A DNA stretch of 64,000 nt from Tricholoma matsutake. Its lineage: Eukaryota; Basidiomycota; Agaricomycetes; Agaricales; Tricholomataceae. Position numbers and translations under genes: made by a program. The notes under the pieces are model-generated. The model ran no database searches, was not told where the DNA came from, and worked only from the letters and a program-made list of their open reading frames with translations. This document shows, piece by piece, positions 1-10,048 of this stretch (within the stretch, counting starts at the first letter, position 1; every line of letters starts with the position of its first letter). The DNA is taken from NCBI GenBank assembly GCA_026075535.2, contig AP026538.1, positions 16,810,337 through 16,874,336 of the forward strand, in the 5' to 3' direction.

Positions 1-565
1 TCAGGCCTAGTGCCATCACCGTTTCCACTAAATGGTCAGCATGGATCGAGTGTTCAGGCCCCTGGGGGTCCCAGGAGGCGTGTCTCACGTTGAAATCGCC
101 ACACATGAAATGTAAGCGTGGGATCGTCATGACACTTTCATAAAGAAGTGTGATGGCCAAGTGCTGACTGTCTGAATAGACGTTAGCGAGTAGCATGACA
201 TCTTCCCCTATTCCCAGTGAGAACAGGAGAATGTCACGATCATCGATCAGATCTCGTCTGAGACCCAGTCTTAGATTAGCGATGCTGTTTGCAAAGTACA
301 CAGCAATGCGTGGAGGGGAGTCAATTCCCAATGGGTGCACTAAGGTTCCCCAATTGGGGCTCATGGGTGCACCGATTACTTCCTCCCCTTCCCTGTTGTG
401 GGCAGAAGGGGTGTGTCTTATGAGCCTCCAGGGAGGCTCTTGGATGAAAAGCAGATCATAGTCGTCTACAAAGTCTGCCAGTAAAGAGTCCATGTAACCC
501 CAATTTCGATTTACATTTTGACTAAATACGCGTAACTGTGGGGTCGATCTAAGTCTCTCCCTCAT
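1..565 (-). CDS. LINE-A ORF2, N-terminal endonuclease part (partial)
   Basis: Start of the ORF2 polyprotein, open from the ATG at 565 to the window edge (about 188 codons). The beginning matches the apurinic-endonuclease-like EN domain of LINEs: FSQNVNRNWGYMDSLLADF, then LLFIQEPPW (the QEP motif with the catalytic Glu). EN nicks the chromosomal target to prime reverse transcription. The ATG directly follows the ORF1 stop TAA (566-568). This copy keeps an Arg codon CGA after GLR near residue 104, where the copies at 19139 and 52815 both have TGA, so it serves as the reference state for those mutations. Whether the rest of the ORF is intact cannot be seen. Confidence 0.8.
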   Translation of the reverse strand, partial: MRERLRSTPQLRVFSQNVNRNWGYMDSLLADFVDDYDLLFIQEPPWRLIRHTPSAHNREGEEVIGAPMSPNWGTLVHPLGIDSPPRIAVYFANSIANLRLGLRRDLIDDRDILLFSLGIGEDVMLLANVYSDSQHLAITLLYESVMTIPRLHFMCGDFNVRHASWDPQGPEHSIHADHLVETVMALGL

Positions 566-2491
566 TTACGTTCAGCCACCGCGTCCTGTGGGATGGTAAG
601 CATGAGGGGAATGAGAGTTTCGTCTCACACTCACCTTGTCATAGTGAGCTTTGATCCAGTCACAGTCAAAGCAATGTCGCCAGAAATTGCATCGATGATC
701 ATCAGATGCGTGGTTCTTCCAACAGTTTATACACCTAGCCGGGTGAGGACAGGCCACCCCCTCAAGGGTAGCTGGGATGGGAGGGTTTGCCTTAGCATTT
801 TCCTTACAGCATCCTGCAAGGGCACGGTGGTGCTCCTTGCGGTCAGGTCCTGCACAGATCAGACACTTGGTCTGTGGAGCTCTGCATGCTGGGGTGGGAT
901 GACCCCACTTCCAGCATCGTTGGCAAAGTGGGAGCCCAGGGTTTGCCCTGGCTGCCCTAACATATGCGATGTATCATCCAAACTGGACGCCACAACCGAT
1001 AAGAGCCTTGGCTCATGCACTGCTGACTGAGTCAGCGATGTTGAGATAGACGGTGCATGTATCTGACATTTTAGAGTCATGTACTACCCATGGGGGGACT
1101 TGCAATACTGTGAGGTCCAAGATACTGGACTTACCCAGGTGTGTGATGACAATGTCAGGCGTGATAGCCTTATCGTTGGCGATAAATGGTACATCAACCA
1201 GTTTAAGGTATGATGTAGATGTGGGTAATGCTGCATCTACTTGCAATGCGAACAGGAAGGCCTTGTGGGTGGCTTCCTTGAAGCAGCAAAGGTCCTCATT
1301 GGAGGCCACAACATCTGTAGCTACTGATATGTTACCAGCATGCATTGATGCGGACTGGGCCACTAGTTTGGAGTGGTGCAGTCCGAGTGTAGCCCTGACA
1401 TGGTCAAGGAAGTCTGCGGGATTTGTCTCCTCTCCCAGAGGGGGATGAACGTGTACCAGGACCTGTCATCTTGATGGTCCATGGACAGTAGGTGAGGGCT
1501 TGGCAGCCTTCGGTTTGGATGGGCCAACATGCTGCTGTATGTCAGCCAGCTTATTGGTAGGAAGCTCAGGGAAGGCCTTGGCTAAATGCACAAGGCCATC
1601 CATGGATGTGTTAGGTGTTCGCCCCCCAGGGAAGCAAGCAACCTGAGCAAAGGTCCCCTTGCCCGAAGGCCTGGTCAACCAGTTCACAGGGGGAGGAGGT
1701 CCTCTGCCCCATGATGATGATGTGCCCCCTGTAGGGGGTTTTGGAAAAGGTCAAGCCCCTTTCGGGCCCCAAGTCCTCGCAGATTTGTGAGGGGGGGGGC
1801 ATTGCCCATCCCATCCCTCCAGATAGTCTGTCCTTGGGACATCATTGGGATCATTGGTGATAGTACCCGACCTAGGTCATTTACTCCCTCCAGCCATCCT
1901 ATCCAGTGCTCTTCGGAGTGTAGCGCTTCCTGAATCGTGATCTAGGCCAGCCTTGGCAGCTGCTACCAGCACTGAGCCCAGCCATTCCGCAATGATCTGC
2001 TGATCTTCAGCAGTTGGTTGCCTGGAGCCCGTTCTGTTCAGAACAGTGCGGATTCCATCAGCATATTCCCCCAGGTCTTTTGCAAAGGTCTGAGGCCCAG
2101 CCCAGTCATCGCTTGCCATCTCCATATCCTGAATGACAGGCGGGGGGTAGGTAGCAGCCACTTCATCAGCCCACTGTGAAGCAGGTGTGGAAGGGGAGAA
2201 AGGAGGTGCAGGAGACGCAGTGGCATCCCTGGAAGACAATGCAGGCATGCTGAATCGCTGTGCTTGCGGAGTGACGATACCCACCCCATAGGGGGAGGGG
2301 GTTGGAGAGCCTCTTTGGGTCCAATGGGGACCCACAGAGGGAGTAATCTGTGTGTTTCTGCGACTTCCAGAGAGTCACAGAGAGTCAATTGGATCGTTGC
2401 CAGGAGTTCTAGGCGTACCCGATCTGGAAGGTCTCCCCTCGTCCATTGCTTTGCCTGATCTCCCCCCTCTTCTAGAATGTGATTCTGACAT
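566..2491 (-). pseudogene. LINE-A ORF1, gag-like zinc-knuckle protein, broken by TGA codons
   Basis: A 642-codon frame from ATG 2491 to TAA 566-568, the same length as the ORF1 at 54741-52816, so there is no net indel. The N-terminal half is Pro/Ser-rich and low complexity; the centre (about 1363-1013) is the conserved block QSASMHAGNISVATDVVAS onward; the C-terminus has three cysteine knuckles (CX2CX4HX4C in CQRCWKWGHPTPAC, then CX2CX3H and CVNC-like). Such ORF1 proteins bind element RNA and form RNPs. The frame is interrupted only by TGA: after SGGSK-like 'AGGSK', after 'GPSR', after 'SSA' and after 'GRGG'. Each aligns with CGA (Arg) in a sister copy. Probably no longer expressed as one protein. 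Confidence 0.8.
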
Positions 2492-2618
2492 GCATTGGTA
2501 AGATGCTGGTTATACTGGATCGCTGAGATCGTGGACGGATTGAGCTGCAAAGTGTGAAAATGGTGTCAACAAAATTTTTTGTGGCTGTGCACATCACGGT
2601 AAGAAGACAAGAAGTGAT

Positions 2619-3888
2619 TGACTCTGGGAGTAATAAACTCTGAGATGCATTAGACGAGATGGCCGAGGGTGAATCCTCAGGCCACCCTAGGGAGGACCCT
2701 AGTGGGGACTTCACTATGGGAGAGGGCAACGAGGCCCAACCCGACGCAACCCAGTGAAACAAGGCCCCAAAGGGGCTCGACCTGTTCCTAAACCCCCAGC
2801 AGGGGGCATCTCTACATCATGGGGCAGGGGTCCTCCCCCACCCATGAATCGGGCCACCAGACCTTTGGGTATGGGGACCTTTGCTCAGGTCGCTCGCTTC
2901 CCTGGAGGGTGAGTTTGCCAAGGCATTCCCAGAACTCTCTACCAACAAGTTGGCAGCCAAACCTTCGCCCACTGTTCATGGACCATCAAGAAGACAGGTC
3001 CTCATACATGTTATGCCCACCCCTGAGGAGAGGGCAAACCCAGCTGACCTCGACCATGTCAGGAGCGCACTCTGACTGCACCACTCCAAACTAGTGGTGC
3101 AGTCTGCTATTAGAAATGGAGACCACTTCACTGTATCCACCGACATAGTAGCCTCTGAGGAGGATATACGACGCTTCAAAGAGGCAGTGCACAAGGCATT
3201 CCCTCTAGCACTGCAGATAGATGCTGCCCTGCCTACTTCCACATCCTACCTCAAACTGGTAGACATGCCATACATTGCAAATGACAAGGCGATCTCACCT
3301 GACATTGTTGTCACTCACATCATCAAGTCAGGCATCTCTGACTTGGCGATACTACACAACCCCCCACGAGTTGTACATGATTTGAAGATGTCAGACACAT
3401 GGACCGTATATCTAAACATTGCTGACTCAATCAGTGGTGCGCATGCCAAAATCATTGGATGTGGCATCCAGTTTGGATGGTATGTCGCATACATAAGGGC
3501 AGCCAGGGCTAACCCTGGCCTCCCCCTATGCCAACACTGCTGGAAGTGGGGTCATCCCACCCCAGCGTGCAGAGCACCGCAGACCAAATGTCTGATCTGC
3601 ACAGGACCTCACCGCAAGGAGCACCACCATGCCCTTGCAGGATGCTGCAAGGGTAGCCCCACAGCTAACCCACCAATCCCTGCTACCCCAGAAGGGGCAG
3701 CCTGTCCACATCCAGCTAGGGGTTTAAATTGCTGAAAAAATCATGCATCCGATGATCGTCGATGCAATTTCTGGCAACACCACTTTGACCGTGATTGGAT
3801 CAAAGTGCGCTATGACAAGGTGAGTGCCAGACGAAAGTCCTGCTCCCCTCCTAATTACCCTCCCACAGGATGTGGTGGTCGAACATAA
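2619..3888 (+). pseudogene. LINE-A2 ORF1 remnant
   Basis: Gag-like ORF1, 5' truncated. Readable blocks are DSGSNKL-(TGA)-DALDEM at 2620-2655, PKGARPVPKPPAGG near 2755-2800, and the long conserved block 3094-3735 (SAIRNGDHFTVSTDIVAS onward, then CQHCWKWGHPTPAC and a second and third knuckle). The TGA after GLNC at 3733-3735 corresponds to TGG in LINE-A copy 1 (NCWKNH) and CGG in the copy at 18976. Frameshifts break the region 2800-3094. ORF1 ends with TAA at 3886-3888, directly followed by the ORF2 ATG. Confidence 0.75.
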
Positions 3889-4939
3889 ATGAGAGAAAGA
3901 CTCAGGTCACTCCCTCATCTACGAGTATTTAGTCAAAATGTAAACAGAAATTATGGTTACATGGACACTTTGCTGGCAGATCTAGTAGACAATTACAATC
4001 TGCTTTTCATCCAAGAGCCACCTTGGCAGCTCATAAGACAGGCCCCCTCTGCCCACAACAGGGAAGGGGAGGATGTTATAGGTGCACCCATGAGCCCAAA
4101 TTGGAGCCTGCTGGTGTGCCCATCAGGGGTTGACACCCCCCCACGCATCACTGTGTATGTTGCAAACAGCATTGCAAATCTTAGACCAGGGCTCTGCCAA
4201 GACCTGATCGATCACTGTGACATCCTCCTCTTGTCTCTGGGAATAGGGGATGACATCATGCTTCTGGCAAATGTCTATTCAGACAGCCAACATATGGTCA
4301 CCATGCTTCTTTACCAAAGCATCATGGTGCTCCCATGCCTGCACTTTATGTGTGGCGACTTTAATATATGCCATGCCTCCTGGGATCCACAGGGGTCTGA
4401 GCATTCAATTCATGCAGACCACTTAGTGGAATCGGCTGCGGCTTTAGGCCTAGCAAGGGCCCTCCCCATCAAGGAAGGACCCACACACTTCCCCCCACAA
4501 CAGGGCTTTCACCCCACAGTGATTGACCTGATGTTTGTACCCATGGATCTCCTATTCATGCTGTACTGTGAGATTCTACCAGAAGCCAGAGGGACATCTG
4601 ACCATGCCCCCCTGACACTCACACTGCCTGGCCCAGGATCTCTGGTCCTGGTCACCAAGTGGTCTATTAAAAAAGGATCCGAAGAGGAGGTGTTGTATTT
4701 AGATGCTGTCTCTTCCACATTAAACCCGTGGCTTGAATGGCATGGGAACACAGTGGCAGAGATTGACAAAATTGTTTCGGTGATATCAGCGATCTTAACC
4801 AAGGCATGGGATGACCATGCCAAGAAATCATGTCTAGGCAAAGCATCCAAAGGATGGTGGACAGAGGAATGCAGAGACGCACTAGATACATTCAGACTCT
4901 CCCAAGAGGGAGAGGACTGGAAACAATACTGCAAAGTCA
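3889..4939 (+). CDS. LINE-A2 ORF2, endonuclease domain (truncated by insertion)
   Basis: About 350 open codons covering the whole EN domain and the linker to RT. Visible motifs are FSQNVNRNYGY, FIQEPPWQL (catalytic Glu), LANVYSDSQH, HFMCGDFNICHASWD (GDFN motif), VIDLMF and GTSDHAPL (SDH motif with the catalytic Asp/His). The linker contains KGWWTEECRDALD. At 4940 coding is lost in a 25-nt poly(T) run; the frame accidentally stays open to 5100 through inserted LINE 3' tail, so those last 53 codons are not LINE-A coding sequence. EN looks intact, but with no RT in cis the fragment cannot move by itself. Confidence 0.8.
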
Positions 4940-5107
4940 TTTTTTTTTTTTTTTTTTTTTTTTTGGGTCAAAAATTTATAATGTGGTGCCCGATCACAGT
5001 CTGTGGCAGAGACATACAAACAAAGTACACTATGCCCAGCCCAAGTCCTCCTCCTGCTGATCTTCACACCAACCACCTGGATAGCTGCAATGACCACTAA
5101 GGGGGCC
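4940..5107 (-). mobile_element. LINE-A 3' tail fragment, heavily 5' truncated
   Basis: A 25-nt poly(T) run at 4940-4964 is followed by the reverse complement of the LINE-A 3' end: GGGTCAAAAATTTATAA, then the block that matches 25249-25402. Only about 143 nt of the 3' UTR is present, the usual result of aborted reverse transcription. I see no clear target-site duplication because the far side is joined to element B-1 (5121). The 13 nt at 5108-5120 fit neither element. Confidence 0.8.
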
Positions 5108-5120
5108 CCCTTCAAAAACA

Positions 5121-5586
5121 CTCCTTGACTTGTTACAACCACCATAAACAGTGGTAAACATTCCTGCTCAACGTTGGTAGCAACATCGAGACTGCAATTT
5201 CAGTCTGATTTTCGATTGGATTTCACCATCACAAACGCTCTCAGCGTCTCCAGGCATAGCTTGATTTGCTAAGGGATCCGTCCATCCGATCTCTGGGGAT
5301 GCCTCGGGCACTGTTTCTGACAGTGTCTGCTATTTGTCTCGTTCTCCTGGGCTTCAAGGATCCTGGCTAGGTGAGTGTTGTCAATGAAAGAGTAGTCTGG
5401 GTCCCTTTGGGGTCTCAGAGTGGGTGTGGGATGCCTACTTCAATGCTCACCCAAGTCGTCACATTCGTTTAGTTGGGGGAGGTCTGGCTTAGGAGGAGGG
5501 ACATTCTCACTGGACTGCTGGTTGCCTGGGAGGCTTCCAGCCTCCATGCTTTGTGAGTTTCTACTACTAGAGACATGCTACACATC
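5121..5586 (+). mobile_element. Element B-1, 5' leader only
   Basis: Starts with the invariant B 5' sequence CTCCTTGACTTGTTAC at 5121 and follows the B leader until GACATGCTACAC near 5584, where LINE-A sequence begins (5587). It contains leader landmarks also found at 7440-7900, 13915-14390 and 36550-37010. No B ORF is present. The rest of this B copy is not found on the other side of the LINE-A piece, which instead runs into the 5' end of another B (7432). Confidence 0.75.
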
Positions 5587-7431
5587 ATCACTTCTTGTCT
5601 TCTTACCGTGATGTGCACAGCCACAAAAAATTTCGTCAACACCGTTTTCTCAATTTGTAGCTCCATCCATCCACGATCCCCACGATCCAGTATAACCAGT
5701 GTCTTACCAACACATGTCAGAATCACACAGTAGAAGAGGGGGGAGATCAGGCGAGGCGGTGGATGAGGGGAGACCCTCCAGATCCGGTATGCCCAGAACT
5801 CCTGGTGATGACCCAATTGACTCTCTGCGGCTCTCTTCAAGCCACAGATCCACACAGAATGCTCCCTCAGTGGGTCCACACAGGACCCAAAGAGGCTCTC
5901 CAACCCCCTCCCCCTATGGGGTGGGAATTGTCACCCCGTGGGCACAACGATTCAGTGTGCTGGCACTATCTTCCAGGGATGCTACTGCGTCTCCTGCACC
6001 TCCTGCTACCCCTTCCACACCTGCTTCGCAGTGGGCTGACGAAGTGGCTGGTACCTATCCCCCCCCTGTCATTCAGGACATGGAGATGGCAAGCGATGAC
6101 TGGAGTGGGCCCCAGACCTTTGCGAAAGACTTGGAGGAATACGCTGAAGGAATCTGTGTTGTTCTGACAGAACAGGTTCCAGACAACCAACTGCTGAGGA
6201 ACGGCAGACCATTGTGGAACGGCTGGGCTTGGTGCTGGTAGCAGCTGCCGAGGCTGGCCTAGATCGCAACTTGGGAAGCGCTATGCTCCGAAGAGCACTG
6301 GATAGGATGGCTGGAAGGAGTAAATGACCTAGGTTGGGTACTGCCACCAACGATCCCAACGATGTCCCAAGGACAGACTATCTGGAGGGATGGGATGGGC
6401 AATGCCCCCCCCCCTCACAAATCTGTGAGGACTCGAGGCCCGAAAGGGGATCGACCTCTTCCTAAACCCCCAGCAGGGGGTGTCTCTTCATCATGGGGTC
6501 AAGGACCACCTCCCCCCATGAACTGGTCAACCAGGCCTTCAGGCAAGGGGACCTTGGCTCAGGTTGCTCGCTTCCCTGGGGGGCGAGCACCCAACACGTC
6601 CATGGATGGTCTTGTGCAGTTGACCAAGGCCTTCCCTGAACTTCCTACTGACAAGCTGGCTGACATACAGCAGCACGTCGGCCCTTCCAAACCGAAGGCT
6701 GCAAAGCCATCACCTACTGTCCATGGACTGTCTAGATGACAGGTCCTGGTCCATGTTCATCCTCCCCTTGGGGTGGAAACAAACCCAGCTGACTTTCTGG
6801 ACCATGTCCGGGTCACTCTCGGTCTGCACCACTCAAAACTGGTGGCCCAGTCCACATCGATGCATGCTGGTAACATATCAGTAGCTACAGACGTTGTCGC
6901 CTCCGAGGAGGACCTTCAATGTTTCAAAGAGGCTGCTCACAAGGCATTCCCCTTCGCATTGCAAGTGGACGCAGGGTTACCTACCTCCACGTCATATCTC
7001 AAACTGGTTGATGTGCCATATATTGCCAATGACAAGGCCATCATGCCTGATGTTTTTATTGCCCACCTAGGTAAATCCGGTATTTCAGACCTCACGGTGT
7101 TACAGGTTCCTCCATGGGTAGTACACGACTCAAGAATGTTGGATACATGCACTGTCTATCTCAAGATCGCTGACTCAGTCAGTGGTGCACGAGCGAAAGC
7201 TCTTATCGGCCATGGTGTCCAATTTGGATGCTACATTGCACATGTTAGGGCAGCCAGGGCAAACCCCGGGCTCCCTCTTTGTCAATGATGCTGGAAATGG
7301 GGCCATCCCACTCCGGCATGCAGAGCTCCACAGACCAAGTGTCCAATCTGTGCAGGACCTCACCGCAAAGAGCACCACCATGCCCTTGCAGGATGCTGTA
7401 AGGGAAATGCTAAGGCGAACCCTCCCGTCCC
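5587..7431 (+). mobile_element. LINE-A copy, 5' part
   Basis: True LINE-A 5' end (ATCACTTCTTGTCTT at 5587) inserted in B-1 and ending inside ORF1 at 7431, where a full-length B 5' end (ATCGCTCCTTGAC) starts. It overlaps in content with the LINE-A piece beginning at 18184 by roughly 735 nt and differs clearly from it in sequence, so the two are separate copies and not halves of one element. Confidence 0.8.
5714..7431 (+). pseudogene. LINE-A ORF1, broken
   Basis: ATG at 5714 (MSESHSRRGG), the same start as in the copies at 2491 and 54741. In frame the protein reads through PQTFAKDL, then is shifted between about 6160 and 6410; the second shift coincides with a 10-C run (9 in the other copies). 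It returns to the original frame at 6411 and shows TGA at 6737-6739 (after HGLSR, from CGA) and at 7286-7288 (LCQ-TGA-CW, CGA in copies with CQRCW). The zinc-knuckle end is lost at the junction with B-2. Confidence 0.8.
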
Positions 7432-8211
7432 ATCGCTCCTTGACTTGTTACAACCACCATAAACAGTGGTAAACACTCCTGCTCGATGTTGGTAGCAACA
7501 TCGAGACTTCAATTTTCGTCTGATTTTCGATCAGATTTCACCACCACAAACACTCTCGGCGTCTCCAGGCCTGGCCTGGTTTGCTAAGAGATCTGTCCAT
7601 CCGATCTCCAGGGATGCCTCAGACACTGTTTCTGACAGTGTCTGCTATTTGTCTTGTTCTCCTGGGCTTCGAGGATCCTGGCTAGGTGAGTGATGTCTAT
7701 GAAAGAGTAGTCTGGGCCCCTCTGGGGGCTTAGAGTGGGTGTGGGATGCCTGCTTCAATGCTTGCCCAAGTCGATGCACTCGTTTAGTTGGGGGAGGTCT
7801 GGCTTAGGAGGAGGGACATTCTCACTGGACTGTTGGTCATCTGGGAGGCTTCCAACCTCCATGCTCTGTGAGTCACTACTAATAGGGACATGCTACACTG
7901 ACTACCTGTCCAGAATACACCGTCGTTAAAAGGGGCCAGGTGACGGTGCCCCCTGGTGGCTAGGACAACACTTGGGTGGCCGCTACTCACCACCAACTCT
8001 CCACCTCCAGCACTCACACCCTCGAGGTGTTTGGAACTGGGTTCAATTGTCCCTCCCAATCAGCAGCAGGATTTGCAGCCTGCCTGCCCCCTTGGAGCAT
8101 CTGGAGGCTGTGTCGGGTGGACCCGGAATTGAGATAAGGGACCAACTGTTATCTACTCCATGCTACGTATCTTGACTTCTACCATCATCTACTTTTGCTA
8201 AATCATCCTCA

Positions 8212-9051
8212 ATGCCCTCTACAACCCATAGAGCATGAACTTGACACTGGGGGGCGCACGGTGACCCCCTCTTATACACAAATGCTGACGTCGCAGACTT
8301 TGACGACAACTACCTCCCAGAGTTTGGGCACGTCTCCTTGAGCGGATGGGACTCTGATGTGGCTAACCAGTTCCACAATCTATGGGTGGAGGACGATTCC
8401 TCTGACCTGTCAAACAACAATGGCGACTCTGCTACCAGCGGAGACGTCGAATTCACTCCAGGTCTCACTGAGCTAGCCTCGCAGGGGACTATAAACTGCT
8501 TCTTGGTGTCACAGCAAGTGGCCACCGAGATGCATGATCTGGCTCTCGAGCTTGGGCTCGAGGCCAACCACAATCAGGAGCTCGGCATTGCTGAGCTCTT
8601 CTATCCAGAGGGGCAGCAGGAGCAATCTGTGCCACCCTTCCCCACATCACTGGGTTCATCTGCCATCCCAGAGTTGGTGGAGGATGAGCCTCCATTGTTG
8701 AGAGATGAGAGGATGGAAATAACAACCACCTCTCATGGGTTTCTACATGTACTGGAGGCTATCACGATCTTCGTTGGTACTGTCCGAGTATCTGCCATTC
8801 CTCTTGCAGAGAGAAATGTATGGCGTCAGATGGCCTGGGAGTTATTCACAGCCACCTGGTGATTGTCTGAGACAATGTCGGCAGAACTAGCTGCTGCCAC
8901 ATCGCCTCTCGATCTCACATCTCCAGCAGCCTTTCAAGCTTCCTATGTGGCATTGCTAATGGCTCAATCAGAGCCTCAATCTGGGGAACCCTCATCCCCA
9001 GCACGACACCGTCATCCTCGAGGCCCTCGAGCACAGCAGCGTCACTATTAA
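8212..9051 (+). pseudogene. Element B-2 ORF, unknown protein, broken by TGA
   Basis: A 280-codon frame from ATG 8212 to TAA 9049-9051. The first part is MPSTTHRA followed by two TGA codons; another TGA at 8860-8862 (TW-TGA-LSE) corresponds to CGA in the B-9 copy (TWRLSE). The rest matches the other B proteins: acidic N-terminal third, ELGIAELFYPE, PELVEDEPPL, FVGTVRVSAIPLAERN, WRQMAWELF, LAAATSPLDLTSPAAF, and a basic end RHRHPRGP. I recognise no domain. The role is unknown; a helper function in retroposition or RNA packaging is only a guess. Confidence 0.65.
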
Positions 9052-10048
9052 AATGGGGTGTCACCCCTCCACATCTACGCCCACCAATTGGTTGGTGGCT
9101 GATATCAGGATAGTGGCTGTTCGCCGCTTCCCCATACCTTCTCCCCGCTATGGGGGGGGACGTTGTCATCGAGCGCATGCCCGCGTTGGCATTTACTCGA
9201 GGGGGGCCTTGGCCCCCCATCCATGGTAGTTCCAGTGAATAACCAGGTGAACAACCAACTACCACATCTCTGTCATTTGTGCAGGAGCACGGTGATGGTC
9301 CACCTCATTCGTCTGGGGTGGTCAATCCTCGTTGGCTGGGAGTATGCGGACGGTTATTCGTCCCGCAAGGGGGGATTTACTGTGAATTGACATGGCCACG
9401 CCTGATCTGACGCAAGTTGGATATGTGGCTGGGGGACCGGTTTGCACCAGTGGGCAACCTAATGGCTAGCATCTGGAGGGGGGGCTCCCCTTCTAGTTTA
9501 TTGCCTTTTTTTCTTTTTTTTTTTGGGTCAAAAATTTATAATGTGACACCCGAATGCAGTCCATGGTAGAGACATACAAACAGAGTACACTACGCCCAGC
9601 CCAAGTCCTCCTCCTGCTAATCTTCACACCAACCACCTGGATAGCTGCAATGACCACTAAGGGGGCCCCCTTTATCGAGTAAATGGACTTGCCAGTGGTG
9701 GCGTACTGACAACCCGGACTTGATGATGTCATGTTCCCTGAATCCCTATGGGTATGAGTGCAAGATTTAGGGGAAACTGCCGCCCCAACGTGAGCCTCTC
9801 AGCTCGGAAAGGAAGGCATAGTCAGCATTGAAGCCGTAACGTGCAAACGACAGTGGATCTGAAAGCGCTCAGGCACCTCCCCAAACCAGTACCTAGTTTC
9901 GTATCCCCCCTCCCTGACAGTCACTCCTGAACACGGGTGGGCCCCCTTTATGAGGGTGAACGGACTCGCCTGGTGCCCTGCAGCCACCCCGACATACTGA
10001 TAACACTAGCCAGAACCAGACGAGGGTCATATGCCCTGCACGCACAAC

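Larger units (their letters stand above)
1..2618 (-). mobile_element. LINE-A copy 1, Tad1-like non-LTR retrotransposon, 3' part beyond window
   Basis: Minus-strand LINE whose 5' end lies at 2618 and whose RT, RNase H and poly(A) lie left of the window. The 5' end is set by comparison with the copies starting at 5587 (plus) and 54868 (minus): all begin ATC(A/G)CTTCTTGTCTT. Only about 127 nt separate this end from the ORF1 ATG at 2491. ORF1 (2491-566) and the start of ORF2 (565-1) follow in the order typical of fungal Tad1-clade LINEs. The copy abuts a plus-strand LINE-A variant at 2619, so it probably inserted into that older element; the left flank needed to see a target-site duplication is outside the window. 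Confidence 0.85.
2619..4939 (+). mobile_element. LINE-A variant (subfamily A2), internal fragment
   Basis: Plus-strand LINE-A relative carrying ORF1 from about the DSGS...ALDEMA region to its stop, then ORF2 through the EN domain. At both ends it is cut: on the left by the 5' end of LINE-A copy 1 (2618) and on the right by a poly(T) tract and LINE-A 3' tail (4940). It differs from the other LINE-A copies at many positions, for example a shortened region between 2640 and 2760, so it represents an older or separate subfamily. The left half of the element is presumably beyond copy 1, outside the window. Confidence 0.75.

Noticed and set aside
4830..5145. Proteins with long Phe or Lys runs
   Set aside because: These frames cross the 25-nt poly(T) tract of a LINE 3' tail and are chance extensions; the same applies at 9520, 25430, 27690 and 48410.
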